A stretch of 64,000 bases of DNA from Mangrovibrevibacter kandeliae (GCF_024519155.1 NZ_JANIFJ010000004.1:310001-374000), one strand, 5' to 3'; numbered from the stretch's first letter, positions 17,072 to 25,286 are shown. Program-made: numbers and translations. The notes: generated from the letters alone by a model not told the origin.

Positions 17072-17794
17072 GTGCAGATCATACCCGTTCTCGATCTCAA
17101 GGGCGGCGTCGTCGTTCGCGGCCAGGCCGGCGACCGCGCGAACTACCGCCCGATCCAGACACCCCTCAGCGCCTCGCCGGAGCCCGTCGCGGTGGCGAAG
17201 GGCCTGGCGGGACTTCATCCGTTCGCCCGCTTTTATATCGCCGATCTCGACAGGATCGAAGGGCGCGGCGACAACATTCGCGCGCTGGCCGCCCTGCGGG
17301 CGGCGATGCCGGACGTCGAACTCTGGCTCGACGCAGGGTTCGCCGGGGCTGCCGAGGGGCGCGTGGCGCTGGCCGAACCGCAGGTGACGCCGGTCTTCGG
17401 CAGCGAGACGCTCGCCGGCGTCGAGGAACTCGAGGCGCTGGCCGGCGAGCCGCGGGTGGTGCTGTCGCTCGATTTCGGCGCCGAGGGGTTTCGCGGGCCC
17501 GCGGCGCTCCTCGATAGACCCGATCTCTGGCCGCGGCGGTTGATCGTCATGACGCTTGCGCGGGTCGGCAGCGATGCTGGTCCCGATCTCGAGCGGCTGC
17601 GATGGGTGCTCGACAGGGCGGAGGGACGAAACGTGTACGCGGCGGGCGGCGTGCGCGGCGCGGACGATGTCGATCGGCTGGAGGCGATCGGCGCCGAGGG
17701 CGTGCTGGTTGCGAGCGTCCTGCACCGGGGCGGGCTGCCGGCGCCGGACCTCGATCGATGGGCGGCCGCTGGCGGACTGCGCGGCGGCGCTTGA
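17072..17794 (+). CDS. HisA/HisF-related TIM-barrel protein of the C1 cluster
   Basis: The 240-residue protein resembles HisA: MQIIPVLDLKGGVVVRGQAG at the start and a C-terminal phosphate site (NVYAAGGVRGADDVDRLEAI then GAEGVLVASVLHRGG). It belongs to the HisA-HisF-related group kept in methanogens and H4MPT methylotrophs, distinct from the histidine enzyme: the second half has VVLSLDFGAEGFRGPAALL in place of the HisA sequence. I infer a role in cofactor synthesis from context, with no known reaction. The start is GTG with GGGGAG about 11 bases upstream. Confidence 0.82.
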   Translation: MQIIPVLDLKGGVVVRGQAGDRANYRPIQTPLSASPEPVAVAKGLAGLHPFARFYIADLDRIEGRGDNIRALAALRAAMPDVELWLDAGFAGAAEGRVALAEPQVTPVFGSETLAGVEELEALAGEPRVVLSLDFGAEGFRGPAALLDRPDLWPRRLIVMTLARVGSDAGPDLERLRWVLDRAEGRNVYAAGGVRGADDVDRLEAIGAEGVLVASVLHRGGLPAPDLDRWAAAGGLRGGA

Positions 17795-17853
17795 CGCTCC
17801 GTCGTGGCGGGAGATGCGACGCGGGAGGACACGCGCTGGAGCCTCCGCTCCGG

Positions 17854-18177
17854 TCAGCCGTGATTGGCGGTCCGCATCCCGGCGCGCAGGACACGGATCA
17901 GATCGTCGACCGCGGTCTCCGTGTCGTTCTCGGCAATGGCGAGCTTCACGCCCGCCGTGACGTGCTGGGATATGATCAGGAGGGCGACCTCCCGCAGCGC
18001 TGCGGTGATCGCGTTGATCTGCTGCACCTCGTCGAGACAGTAGCGGTTCTCGGCGATCATGTTCTGGAGCCCGCGGACCTGGCCCTCGATTCGGCTCAGC
18101 CGCTGAAGCAGCGGCTTCTTCTCGTCATCGGACCGGCGCAACTCGATCCGACCATCCAGGATTTCGCTTTCGATCAC
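17854..18177 (-). CDS. FrmR/CsoR/RcnR-family repressor, FrmR-like ligand set
   Basis: This 107-residue all-helical repressor (DUF156) shows KKPLLQRLSRIEGQVRGLQN then NRYCLDEVQQINAITAALRE and ISQHVTAGVKLA. Cys47 and His72 keep the 25-residue spacing of Cys36/His61 in CsoR, but the third copper ligand (CsoR Cys65) is Gly76, so Cu(I) sensing of the CsoR type is unlikely; the Cys-His set resembles FrmR, the formaldehyde sensor. GTG 18177 gives an N-terminal extension of about 12 residues; a TTG at 18141 would give a more usual length. Possible operators lie at 18416-18434 and 18258-18272 in its upstream region and at 19417-19435. Confidence 0.85.
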   Translation of the reverse strand: MIESEILDGRIELRRSDDEKKPLLQRLSRIEGQVRGLQNMIAENRYCLDEVQQINAITAALREVALLIISQHVTAGVKLAIAENDTETAVDDLIRVLRAGMRTANHG

Positions 18178-18514
18178 GGACCAAGGCCTGCTCGTGGGGA
18201 GAGACGAATAGTGGATAAGGGCTCTATCGGATTAAAGTTCGACATCGCACAGAAAAATAGTGGGCCGGAGTAAAGTTTCGCACGGATATCGTGAATCGGT
18301 GGCGCCGATCACGTGCAGGGGCCGCATGCAGCGCAGGATGGGCCGATGCATCGGGGATCCTGTTGCGGCGCTGCGCGCCGCGAATCCTTCGAAGGATCTT
18401 CGACGTCGGCCGAAGTATACTTATGGGGAGTATAGCGCGATCAGGATCACCCGAGGGAGGGCGATACGGCCGCATGCCTCGCGAGCGGCCGTATCGCATT
18501 GGTGTCGCTGTCCG
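18178..18514. other. Regulatory intergenic region upstream of the FrmR-like gene
   Basis: This stretch lies between the catalase stop and the repressor start, both on the minus strand. I see no coding sequence. It holds the perfect palindrome at 18416-18434 and a weaker copy, TAGT-GGGCCGG-AGTA, at 18258-18272 (one mismatch in the first half-site), 81-95 bases before the repressor start. Confidence 0.55.
18416..18434. promoter_or_regulatory. Candidate FrmR/RcnR-type operator (TATACT-N7-AGTATA)
   Basis: The arms TATACT and AGTATA are perfect complements separated by seven bases, TATGGGG. The layout TACT-N7-AGTA with a G-run matches the RcnR-type recognition pattern (TACT-G6-N-AGTA) described for this repressor family. 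It is about 240 bases upstream of the FrmR-like gene and has the same layout as 19417-19435. Regulation is inferred. Confidence 0.6.
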
Positions 18515-19369
18515 TCAGCCCATCTGCTCGGATTGAGCCGCGCTGTCGGGACGAGCGGGACCCAGAACCGGCTCCTCGCCCAGAGGGGTGTTCTGGAACA
18601 CGCTGAACTCGCCCCTGCCATCGATCGACGGGCCGTGCGTCCAGCGACCGTCCTGCGGCGGCGTGCCGTCGACGGCGGTGGCGAAGAAGTCGTAGTTGTG
18701 CTCCTGATCCTCCTCGCTCTGCGGGAAGCTGTTGGGGATCGGGAAGGCGGCGGCTCCGCCGAGTTCCTCGACCACCGCCAGCCACTGCTGCTGGTGCATC
18801 GTGTCGCGGGCGATCATGAAGTGCAGCATCTTCTTCATGCCGGGATCCTGCGTCGCGTTGTAAAGCCGCACGGCCAGCACGCGCCCGGTGCTCTCGGCTG
18901 CGACGTTGCAGTACATGTCCGCGGCGAGATTGCCGCTGGCGTAGATGTGCGACATGTCGAACGGGACGCCGTCGGCATTGGCCGGATAGGCCGCCATGCC
19001 CGTCGAAAGGATGTGCCGCTGCAGCATGCCTTCGATCACGTGGCGCGGACTTTCGCCGCCCATCACCGCGCCGACGACCGCATCGGCGGCACCCTGCTCC
19101 TGCGCGCTGGTCGGAGCCTTTTCGAGGTTCAGCGCGACCGCAGTCGCGAGCATCTCGATGTGGCCCATCTCCTCGGTAGCGGTGTGGAGCAGCATGTCCC
19201 GGTACTTGTTGGTGGGACCGCGCGCACCCCACGCCTGGAAGAAGTACTGCATGGCGACGCGGATCTCGCCCTCGACGCCGCCGATGGCCTGCTGGAGCAT
19301 CCGGGCGAAGGCGGGATCCGGCGCGTCGACCTTGACCGGGTACTGCAGGCGCTTGTCGTGGTAGAACAT
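18515..19369 (-). CDS. Manganese (non-haem) catalase
   Basis: This 284-residue di-manganese catalase breaks hydrogen peroxide into water and oxygen. It begins MFYHDKRLQYPVKVD, typical of the family, and keeps the metal ligands: Glu in EGEIRVAMQYFFQAW, Glu/His in HTATEEMGHIEMLA, Glu in NVAAESTGRVLAVRLY and His in MIARDTMHQQQWLAV. I chose ATG 19369 (AGGG about nine bases upstream) over 19378, where the AGGG would abut the codon. A palindrome at 19417-19435 lies in its promoter region. It is downstream of fae and upstream of the FrmR-like gene. Confidence 0.92.
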   Translation of the reverse strand: MFYHDKRLQYPVKVDAPDPAFARMLQQAIGGVEGEIRVAMQYFFQAWGARGPTNKYRDMLLHTATEEMGHIEMLATAVALNLEKAPTSAQEQGAADAVVGAVMGGESPRHVIEGMLQRHILSTGMAAYPANADGVPFDMSHIYASGNLAADMYCNVAAESTGRVLAVRLYNATQDPGMKKMLHFMIARDTMHQQQWLAVVEELGGAAAFPIPNSFPQSEEDQEHNYDFFATAVDGTPPQDGRWTHGPSIDGRGEFSVFQNTPLGEEPVLGPARPDSAAQSEQMG

Positions 19370-19416
19370 GAGAACCATCCCTTGCTGAGAGGGCGCCTCG
19401 AAACGAGACGCTTACA

Positions 19417-19435
19417 CATACTGTGTTCGAGTATG
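19417..19435. promoter_or_regulatory. Candidate FrmR/RcnR-type operator in catalase promoter (CATACT-N7-AGTATG)
   Basis: CATACT and AGTATG are perfect six-base inverted repeats around GTGTTCG, the same TACT-N7-AGTA layout as 18416-18434. It is centred about 57 bases before the catalase ATG, where a repressor would block transcription. The spacer is not G-rich, unlike the classical family sites, so recognition needs testing. Confidence 0.6.
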
Positions 19436-19562
19436 CCACTCGCTGTTGAACGGTCGTCCCGCGTCATGGTCGCAAGGCTGCCATAGCAATTTGCGTGGGT
19501 CGCTAAAGGCTCCCGTCTCAAGTCGACGCGCATCGCGCCGCCGACGCCGGTCCTTCTCATGC

Positions 19563-19586
19563 GAAAGGGGGCCGCAGCCCCCTTTC
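19563..19586 (-). terminator. Hairpin downstream of fae
   Basis: A perfect ten-base stem (GAAAGGGGGC and its complement) encloses a CGCA loop, about 95 bases after the fae stop. It would form a very stable RNA hairpin. There is no T-run after it in the minus direction, so it may work as a 3'-end stabiliser or factor-assisted terminator. Confidence 0.5.
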
Positions 19587-19680
19587 AATCACGCTAGTTC
19601 CCGAACCCGAAGATAGCGGCCAATCGCCGGAGAAGTCCGGCTTCCATCGCCGGTCGCTCTTCTCCTGGATGGTGTCCGCT

Positions 19681-20190
19681 CTAGGCGCCGGCGAACGGGT
19701 GCGCGGCCGTGCCCTTCTTGGAGACGACCTCGGCCGCCGTCGGGGTGCCGGCGATGGCACGCTCGATCGACTCCTTGGTGGCGCGGTAGTTGTAGTCGCG
19801 GATCTTGGCGTCGTCCGCGGCTTCCCAGTGGATGAAGACGCCGACGCAGATGAAGATGTCGTCGGCCTCGTCCTGCGGGATGGTGCCGTTCTCGACGCAG
19901 TCGGCGACGGCACGGGCGACCGCGGTCTGGGCCGGGCCGAACATCTGCACCGCCTGCTTGGCGTCCTTGATGGTGACCTTGTTGAACAGGATGGTGTTCG
20001 GCTTGACCGGCAGGTTCGGGGCGACCACCGCGAGCAGGGTGGTGAAGCCGTCCTTGTTGTTGGTCAGCGCGTTGCAGAATGCGAGCTCGGCGGCGCTGCC
20101 GCGCGGGCCCATGATGAGATCGATGTGCGCGACCTCGTTGCCTTCGCCGACGAGCGATTCGCCGACCAGAACCTTGTTGATCTTCGCCAT
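19681..20190 (-). CDS. fae: Formaldehyde-activating enzyme
   Basis: Fae catalyses condensation of formaldehyde with tetrahydromethanopterin, the entry step of the pathway. The 169-residue protein keeps [18 protein letters not shown] with the active-site His, [32 protein letters not shown] and [22 protein letters not shown] 20190 is chosen because AGGAGG lies nine bases upstream; a GTG at 20196 would be only three bases from it. The strong ribosome binding site and a leader of about 235 bases fit a highly expressed enzyme. The stem-loop at 19563-19586 follows it. Confidence 0.97.
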   Translation of the reverse strand: MAKINKVLVGESLVGEGNEVAHIDLIMGPRGSAAELAFCNALTNNKDGFTTLLAVVAPNLPVKPNTILFNKVTIKDAKQAVQMFGPAQTAVARAVADCVENGTIPQDEADDIFICVGVFIHWEAADDAKIRDYNYRATKESIERAIAGTPTAAEVVSKKGTAAHPFAGA

Positions 20191-20425
20191 GGCCACTTTC
20201 CTCCTTCAAAGCGTTCCCTGGCGCCGCCGCGACCGTGAGCGGGCACGTCCGACGCCAATCCTCTTCGAACCGGGTTGATCGACGCCGGCGTCGCGGCACG
20301 CGACACCCCTTGCGACGGATCCCCCCGGAGCCGGATTCCTCCTCCGGCGGCTATCCTTGTTCGCGACGTCCGCTCAGGACCGGTTGGCCAGATAGCTGCG
20401 GGTCTTCCCCGCGGGCGACAGTCAA

Positions 20426-21313
20426 TCACCCGGACTTGCGTTCCGCAAGCGTCCGGCACAGGCCGTCGAGGAAAAGAGTGGCCACCGTCAGATCCGCCGA
20501 GGTGCCTGGATTCAGGCCTTCGCGCTTCAACTCCGCGTCGAGCGCCGACAGAAACGCGTGACGTGCGGCGGGATCGGCCAGCGCGGGCAAGCGGTTCGCG
20601 GCGGCGGCGAAACGCAGGCGCAGGGCTTCGGCGGCATCCGCACCGTACTTGCGGCCGACATGGCTGTCGGGGAAGCCGCTGGCGAAGGCAAGGAACACCG
20701 CGACGGTGGCGCTCGCCGAATCGGCACTCGCGGCTCGCGCCGCTCGAATTGCCGGAAGCCCGACGTCGAAGAGTTCGGCAAATCCGTCGGCATATTGCCG
20801 GGCGACGAGGTCGCGATCGGCCGCGAGCCGCATGGCGCCGACGAGGGAGATGTCGGGAGGGCCGCGAACGTCGTGCTCGGCCGCCTCGCCGAGCCCTCCC
20901 GGCGCGGCGAGGGCGATCGCGCGGAAGACGGTCGCCGCATCCCGCGGCGTGAGCGCCGCGAGCACGGTGCCGAGTGTCGCGCGCAGGGCCGTCTCGGACT
21001 GGCGCTCGCCGCCGCCGGACGTGGTGCGCTCGGCGGCGGCCGCGAGCGGCGCGCAGAGCAGCAGGATCCCGAGATTGGCGTTGGTGGCGACGGCCGCGCG
21101 GGTGGCCTCGACGGCTGCGAGGATGCGTGCGCCCACCTCGGCCCGGTGATCGGCGACGTGCGGCGCGGTGACGGCGGCGGCGGTCTCGAAGGTCTCGACC
21201 GTCATGGCGTGGCCGCCGGCGAAGCGGTGGACGTTGCCGGGCTTCAGCGCGTCGAGTTCGGCGAGGCAGGCGGTCTCGTAGAGGCAGGCCACGCGGTCGG
21301 CTGAAAGGCTCAT
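20426..21313 (-). CDS. Triphosphoribosyl-dephospho-CoA synthase-like (CitG/MdcB family) protein of the C1 cluster
   Basis: The 295-residue helical protein has CitG-family motifs: ELDALKPGNVHRFAGGHAMT near residues 19-38, ATNANLGILLLCAPLAAA and VAVFLAFASGFPDSHVGRKYG. The canonical family makes the prosthetic-group precursor of citrate or malonate lyase, which I do not see here; the version found in H4MPT gene clusters has no established reaction, and a phosphoribosyl transfer in cofactor synthesis would fit. It overlaps the upstream ATP-grasp gene by four bases and is the last gene of the mtdB-mch operon. Confidence 0.83.
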   Translation of the reverse strand: MSLSADRVACLYETACLAELDALKPGNVHRFAGGHAMTVETFETAAAVTAPHVADHRAEVGARILAAVEATRAAVATNANLGILLLCAPLAAAAERTTSGGGERQSETALRATLGTVLAALTPRDAATVFRAIALAAPGGLGEAAEHDVRGPPDISLVGAMRLAADRDLVARQYADGFAELFDVGLPAIRAARAASADSASATVAVFLAFASGFPDSHVGRKYGADAAEALRLRFAAAANRLPALADPAARHAFLSALDAELKREGLNPGTSADLTVATLFLDGLCRTLAERKSG

Positions 21314-22269
21314 GCGGTCGCGCGTTCCGGCGTGACCGCCGCGGCACGGAGGCGGGCGAGGAGGTCGCGCGCGCGGATCGCCGCAATGTCGAGGCCGGTG
21401 GCCTTCTGCAGGCCGGTCCAGGCGGGCATCGAGTTCACCTCGATGACCTGGGCCGCACCCTCCGGATCACGCACGAGATCGACGCCGCAGAAGTCGGCCC
21501 CCACCGCCTGCGCCGCCGCGACCGCGAGTGCCTCCAGCTCCGGGTCCGGCGGAGTGGCGATGCCTTCGCCGCCCTGCTTGATGTTGGTGATCCAGCCGCT
21601 CGAACGGCGCATCATCGCGGCGACGGCCCGGCCGTGCGAGACCAGAACCCGGTAGTCGGAAAAGCGGCCGTCGATCGCCCGCCCGGCGAAGCGCTGGAGG
21701 TAGTAGACCCCGGCGACCGCCTCGGGCTCGGGCAACTCGTCCGGTTCGCGGATCAGCATCAGCCCCTTGCCCTGCGCGCCGAACAGCGGCTTCAGCACCA
21801 TCGGTACCGTTTCGCGCTCCACGATGCGGACGGCTTCCGCGCGCGTCTCCACCACAAAGCTGCGCGGCGTGGGCAGGCCGGCATGGGCGAGGCGGAAGCT
21901 CGTCGCCGACTTGTCGACGCAGCGCTCGATCGCCGCCGGCGGGTTCGACACCGGGACGCCGAGCGCCTCCAGCGCATGCAGGACGGCGAGCCGCCGCGTC
22001 ACCTGCTCGAACGAGCCGGCGTCGAGCGTGCGCACGCAGACGGCGGCCGGCAGGCGCGTGCCGAACGTCGGCAGGACGAGGCCCGTCGGCGAGGCCGTGT
22101 CGAAGGCGATGGCGGCGAGATCCATCGGCACGGCCGTCGCGCCCAGCGCCGCGAAGGCGGCGACGAGGTCGCGGGCGTGTCGGTCGAGATCGGCCGTGAC
22201 GAGCGCGATCCCCAAATGGCGCCCCAGGGGTGCCGGTTCGCCGGGCACGCCGGCCTCGCCGTCAGCCAA
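21310..22269 (-). CDS. RimK-like ATP-grasp ligase of the C1 cluster
   Basis: The 319-residue protein has an ATP-grasp core: MVLKPLFGAQGKGLMLIREP (ATP site), YYLQRFAGRAID, then DFCGVDLVRDPEGAAQVIEV and NSMPAWTGLQ with the metal-binding Glu and Asn. RimK/MptN-type enzymes add alpha-linked glutamate to H4MPT or related cofactors, and that is the likely role given mch directly upstream (8 bp overlap). The upstream coupling and the following CitG-like overlap show it is expressed with the pathway enzymes. Exact substrate is inferred. Confidence 0.85.
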   Translation of the reverse strand: MADGEAGVPGEPAPLGRHLGIALVTADLDRHARDLVAAFAALGATAVPMDLAAIAFDTASPTGLVLPTFGTRLPAAVCVRTLDAGSFEQVTRRLAVLHALEALGVPVSNPPAAIERCVDKSATSFRLAHAGLPTPRSFVVETRAEAVRIVERETVPMVLKPLFGAQGKGLMLIREPDELPEPEAVAGVYYLQRFAGRAIDGRFSDYRVLVSHGRAVAAMMRRSSGWITNIKQGGEGIATPPDPELEALAVAAAQAVGADFCGVDLVRDPEGAAQVIEVNSMPAWTGLQKATGLDIAAIRARDLLARLRAAAVTPERATA

Positions 22270-23230
22270 AGCTCTTGTCCACCAGCGCGGGATCGATGCC
22301 GCCGCCGCGGAAGCACTCGCCGGTTTCGAGTGCGACGACCATCACCTCGGCCGGGCTGAACAGCATCGGGTCGATCTTGTAGAAGTCGCCGTTGTAGGCG
22401 CGGAAGATGTCGCCGAACGGCGTGCCGTAGTCCTTGGAGTTGCGGCTCGACAGCTGCTCGGCCAGATGGCGCGCGTCGTCGGCCGGCCCGGTGACGCAGA
22501 GCTGCACGCGGCCGCCATAGATCACCGCGTCGTTGGTGCGCCCCATCGCCGTGATGAAGTCGGGATGCGGCGGCGGCAGCGGCGCCGCACCCAGACCCTC
22601 GACGATGCGCTCCAGCGGAAACTCCAGGGCGTGCGCCTTGTGGAGCGCCACCTCGACGACGCGGGCGACGATCTGCACGGTGCCGGCGAGGCTCTGGGTC
22701 GGCGCGTACAGGATCGTCAGGCGCTCCGGCGCGACCGCGCAGTCCTCGGCGATGCGGCGCACGAGGTCGGGCGGCGGCGGCCGGTCGGTCTCCAGGACGA
22801 GCACCGCCTCGCCGGACTGGTCGCCATAGCCGAGATCCTTGTAGATCGCCTCCTGCGCGGCGAGCGCCCGCGCCGGGCCCGAGCCCATGGCGAAATAGCT
22901 CGTCTCGCCTTCGCCATGGCCGAGGTGCCAGCCGGCATACTGGCTGGCAAGGCAGGCGATCACGGGTTGCGAGGTTGCGACCGTCAGCGAGAAGGGCCAG
23001 CGCGCGAGTGTCGGATCGGACGCGATGGCGACCCGGCCGAGGCCGCCCATGCAGATCTCGGCGAGCCGCCGTCCGGCTTCCGTGCCGCCCTGTACGGCGG
23101 CGCCGAGATCGATCAGATGCTCGCCGGCCGCGCCGGTGGTGACGGCGACGCGCAGCGCCTCGCGCCGTTCAACGAGGGCGGTGACGAGCGCCGCCGCACC
23201 GGCATTCACGCTGGGATGTGACGCGCTCAT
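22262..23230 (-). CDS. mch: Methenyltetrahydromethanopterin cyclohydrolase
   Basis: Mch converts 5,10-methenyl-H4MPT into 5-formyl-H4MPT. The 322-residue protein keeps the family blocks ICMGGLGRVAIASDP, QPVIACLASQYAGWHLGHGE, YFAMGSGPARALAAQE and SRNSKDYGTPFGDIFRAYNG near the C terminus with FYKIDPMLFSPAEV. It is cytoplasmic and acts between MtdB and the Fhc complex. Start at 23230 overlaps the stop of the preceding ATP-grasp gene by four bases, and its end overlaps the next gene by eight. Confidence 0.97.
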   Translation of the reverse strand: MSASHPSVNAGAAALVTALVERREALRVAVTTGAAGEHLIDLGAAVQGGTEAGRRLAEICMGGLGRVAIASDPTLARWPFSLTVATSQPVIACLASQYAGWHLGHGEGETSYFAMGSGPARALAAQEAIYKDLGYGDQSGEAVLVLETDRPPPPDLVRRIAEDCAVAPERLTILYAPTQSLAGTVQIVARVVEVALHKAHALEFPLERIVEGLGAAPLPPPHPDFITAMGRTNDAVIYGGRVQLCVTGPADDARHLAEQLSSRNSKDYGTPFGDIFRAYNGDFYKIDPMLFSPAEVMVVALETGECFRGGGIDPALVDKSFG

Positions 23231-24384
23231 GTGTCCTGTCCTTCGACCTCTCTTTTGATGATCTTCAGTCGCGCCTTAAAGAGCGCGATGGCGTCGTCCG
23301 GTGTTGCGGCCTCGGCGGTGAGGGTGCAGATCGGCGCATCGCGATGGAGAATCGTGCCGCGCGCCGGGCGGTCCGACACCCAGTCCGGCCACGTGTCCCG
23401 CGCGATCACCGCCTCGTCGCGGTCGAGATAGGCGTAGCCGAGCGCCTTGGCCGACGGGAAATGCGGGGCGGCTGGTGGCAGCCGGCCCTCGCAGGCGTCG
23501 AGGTGGATGGCAAAGAGCGGGCAGGCCGTCCCGTCGAAGACCTCGAGCGAGGCACCCGGCCGTGGATTGATCTCGAGCAGAACCGGGCCTTCGGTGCCGA
23601 GCAGGAAGTCGGCACTGCCGAGCCCGACGAGATCGGGCAGGGCCGCCGCGACGGCCGAAACCGCGCGGGTCATGCCGGCTTCGGCGTCGGCACCGGGATG
23701 GACCGGCCCGCAGGCGCCGCCATAGCGGAAGGGCAGCGCCTCCGTCGGGCCGAGCCACTGCCGGGAGAAGGCGAGCGTCACGGCTGCGCCCCGGCCGGCC
23801 GCGAAGAGCGCCGAAACGCGTTCGCCTTCGATGAAGCGCTGATAGTAGCGGTCGGCTGCATGCGGGCGGGTGGACGGGGCGCCGATATGCAGGCCGCCGG
23901 CAGCGCCGACGCGCTTCGACAGCCAGCCGTCGTCCCCAGGCGGCGGGTCGAGCCGCGTCTCCGGGTGACGGATGCCGGCCGCGGCACACAGCGCGGCAAA
24001 GCGCATCGGATCCTTCAGTGCACGCACCACCGCCGCGCCGTTGCCGAGCAAGGGCCAGCGGGCGGCGATCGCCTCCAGGAGCTCCGGCCGGTCCTCGAAG
24101 CCCGGACCGCACAGGACGCCGCGGGGCGCGCAGCGGGCCGCCAGCCGGTCGAGCGCGTCCAGAAGTTCGTCGCCGTCGAAGCCGCTGACGAAGTCGCCAT
24201 GCACGGTCTCGAAGCCGTCGGCGAGGTCGCGCAGGTCGTTGTCGGCGAAGAGATCGGCGACGTAGGGCCGATAGCCCGCACGGCGCGCCGCGGCGGCCAG
24301 CGCGCGGCCTGAAAAGGTGGCGATGACGACGTCGCGCGCGGGCGCCGCGACAGACGGGGAGGCAAGCTCCGGCGCAGCGGACAT
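23227..24384 (-). CDS. ATP-grasp protein of the H4MPT/methylofuran cluster
   Basis: This 385-residue protein has a diverged N terminus (VVIATFSGRALAAAARRAGY, VADLFADNDLRDLADGFETV) and an ATP-grasp domain ending PDLVGLGSADFLLGTEGP then VLLEINPRPGASLEVFDG with the metal ligands. It is the conserved ATP-grasp gene between mtdB and mch in methylotrophs. MfnD, the archaeal tyramine-glutamate ligase of methanofuran synthesis, is also ATP-grasp, so a ligase in cofactor assembly is plausible; I cannot tell which substrate. It is 5 bases downstream of mtdB. Confidence 0.83.
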   Translation of the reverse strand: MSAAPELASPSVAAPARDVVIATFSGRALAAAARRAGYRPYVADLFADNDLRDLADGFETVHGDFVSGFDGDELLDALDRLAARCAPRGVLCGPGFEDRPELLEAIAARWPLLGNGAAVVRALKDPMRFAALCAAAGIRHPETRLDPPPGDDGWLSKRVGAAGGLHIGAPSTRPHAADRYYQRFIEGERVSALFAAGRGAAVTLAFSRQWLGPTEALPFRYGGACGPVHPGADAEAGMTRAVSAVAAALPDLVGLGSADFLLGTEGPVLLEINPRPGASLEVFDGTACPLFAIHLDACEGRLPPAAPHFPSAKALGYAYLDRDEAVIARDTWPDWVSDRPARGTILHRDAPICTLTAEAATPDDAIALFKARLKIIKREVEGQDT

Positions 24385-24389
24385 GATGG

Positions 24390-25286
24390 TCAGGGCACCA
24401 GCGTGCGGGCGAGCGCGAAGGCGTCGCGGAAGTCGAGCGCCAGAGGTTCCTTCGCCTCGATCATGCGGCGGAACAGGCCGGCCTCGGTCTGATACTTGAC
24501 GTTGCCGATGGCGAGGGCGCCGATACCCAGCGCGCGGGTGTCGCCGATCGGCTTGGCGTCGTCGAAGGGGTCGATCCCTTCGATGCCGGAGGGCGGCACG
24601 GCGTTGACGTCGGCGGCGATCAGGAGATCGGGCGCGGCGGCGATCTGTGCCGTGTCAAGGACGCGCACGCCGGCCTTCGCCGCGGCGAAGACCGCATCCG
24701 ACCCGCGGATGATCTCGGTGTTCTTCTCTGCCGTCGAGCCGTCGGCGGCCTTCACCCTGACGCCGAAGCGCGCCGCGATCTCCGCCGCCCGATCCTCGAC
24801 GCGCTTCAGGCCGCTGTAACCGACCAGCGTCACCTCGGCACCCTCCAGCGCGGCGATCACCGCCGAGGAGTAGCCGACGACGCCGGTCGCGCCGAACACG
24901 GCGATGCGCAGGCCGGACAGGTCGCGGCCGGTCGCCGTCTTCAGCCGCTTCTCGACGCAGGCGACCATCGCCGCCGCGGTGGTGAAGGAGCCGGCGGGAT
25001 CGGCAAAGAGATGGCAGCCGAAGGGCGGCACGAGCGCCGACTTGCCGGCCTCGATCATGTCCAGCGCCAGCACCGCGTCGTCGCCGCCGAAGAAGATGCC
25101 CGTCGCCGCGCCACGATCCGGCGGGCGCGAGAAGATCGCGTCCTGCACCAGGTCGCCGACCTCCTCGAGGGTGACGTTCTCGTAGGGCACAATCACGTCG
25201 AAGCCTGCATCGGCCGCCATGTTCACGTCGAACGGGCTGACATGCTTGTGCGGGGTCAGCATGTGCAGAATCGTCTTTTCGACCAT
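24390..25286 (-). CDS. mtdB: NAD(P)-dependent methylenetetrahydromethanopterin dehydrogenase
   Basis: MtdB oxidises methylene-H4MPT to methenyl-H4MPT and makes NAD(P)H. The 298-residue protein has the conserved N terminus MVEKTILHMLTPHKHVSPFD, GIFFGGDDAVLALDM, ALVPPFGCHLFADPAGSFTT, and a dinucleotide motif IAVFGATGVVGYSSAVIAA near residues 129-147. It lies between mptG upstream and an ATP-grasp gene and mch downstream, the usual order for methylotrophs. Start is an ATG with GGAGG-like sequence (GGAGGAGACG) before it. Confidence 0.97.
   Translation of the reverse strand: MVEKTILHMLTPHKHVSPFDVNMAADAGFDVIVPYENVTLEEVGDLVQDAIFSRPPDRGAATGIFFGGDDAVLALDMIEAGKSALVPPFGCHLFADPAGSFTTAAAMVACVEKRLKTATGRDLSGLRIAVFGATGVVGYSSAVIAALEGAEVTLVGYSGLKRVEDRAAEIAARFGVRVKAADGSTAEKNTEIIRGSDAVFAAAKAGVRVLDTAQIAAAPDLLIAADVNAVPPSGIEGIDPFDDAKPIGDTRALGIGALAIGNVKYQTEAGLFRRMIEAKEPLALDFRDAFALARTLVP

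Larger units (their letters stand above)
19370..19680. other. Intergenic region between fae and the manganese catalase gene
   Basis: Both flanking genes run on the minus strand. The gap holds a strong hairpin nearer fae (19563-19586) and the palindromic candidate operator nearer the catalase (19417-19435). I see no coding sequence. Confidence 0.5.

Noticed and set aside
18258-18272. TAGT-GGGCCGG-AGTA as a full operator
   Set aside because: One half-site has a mismatch, so it is not a true inverted repeat. I mention it as a weak copy and do not list it as a separate feature.
18224-18499. A 91-codon minus-strand frame between catalase and repressor
   Set aside because: It runs through the palindromic operator, is Arg/Pro-rich and shows no ribosome binding site or family resemblance.
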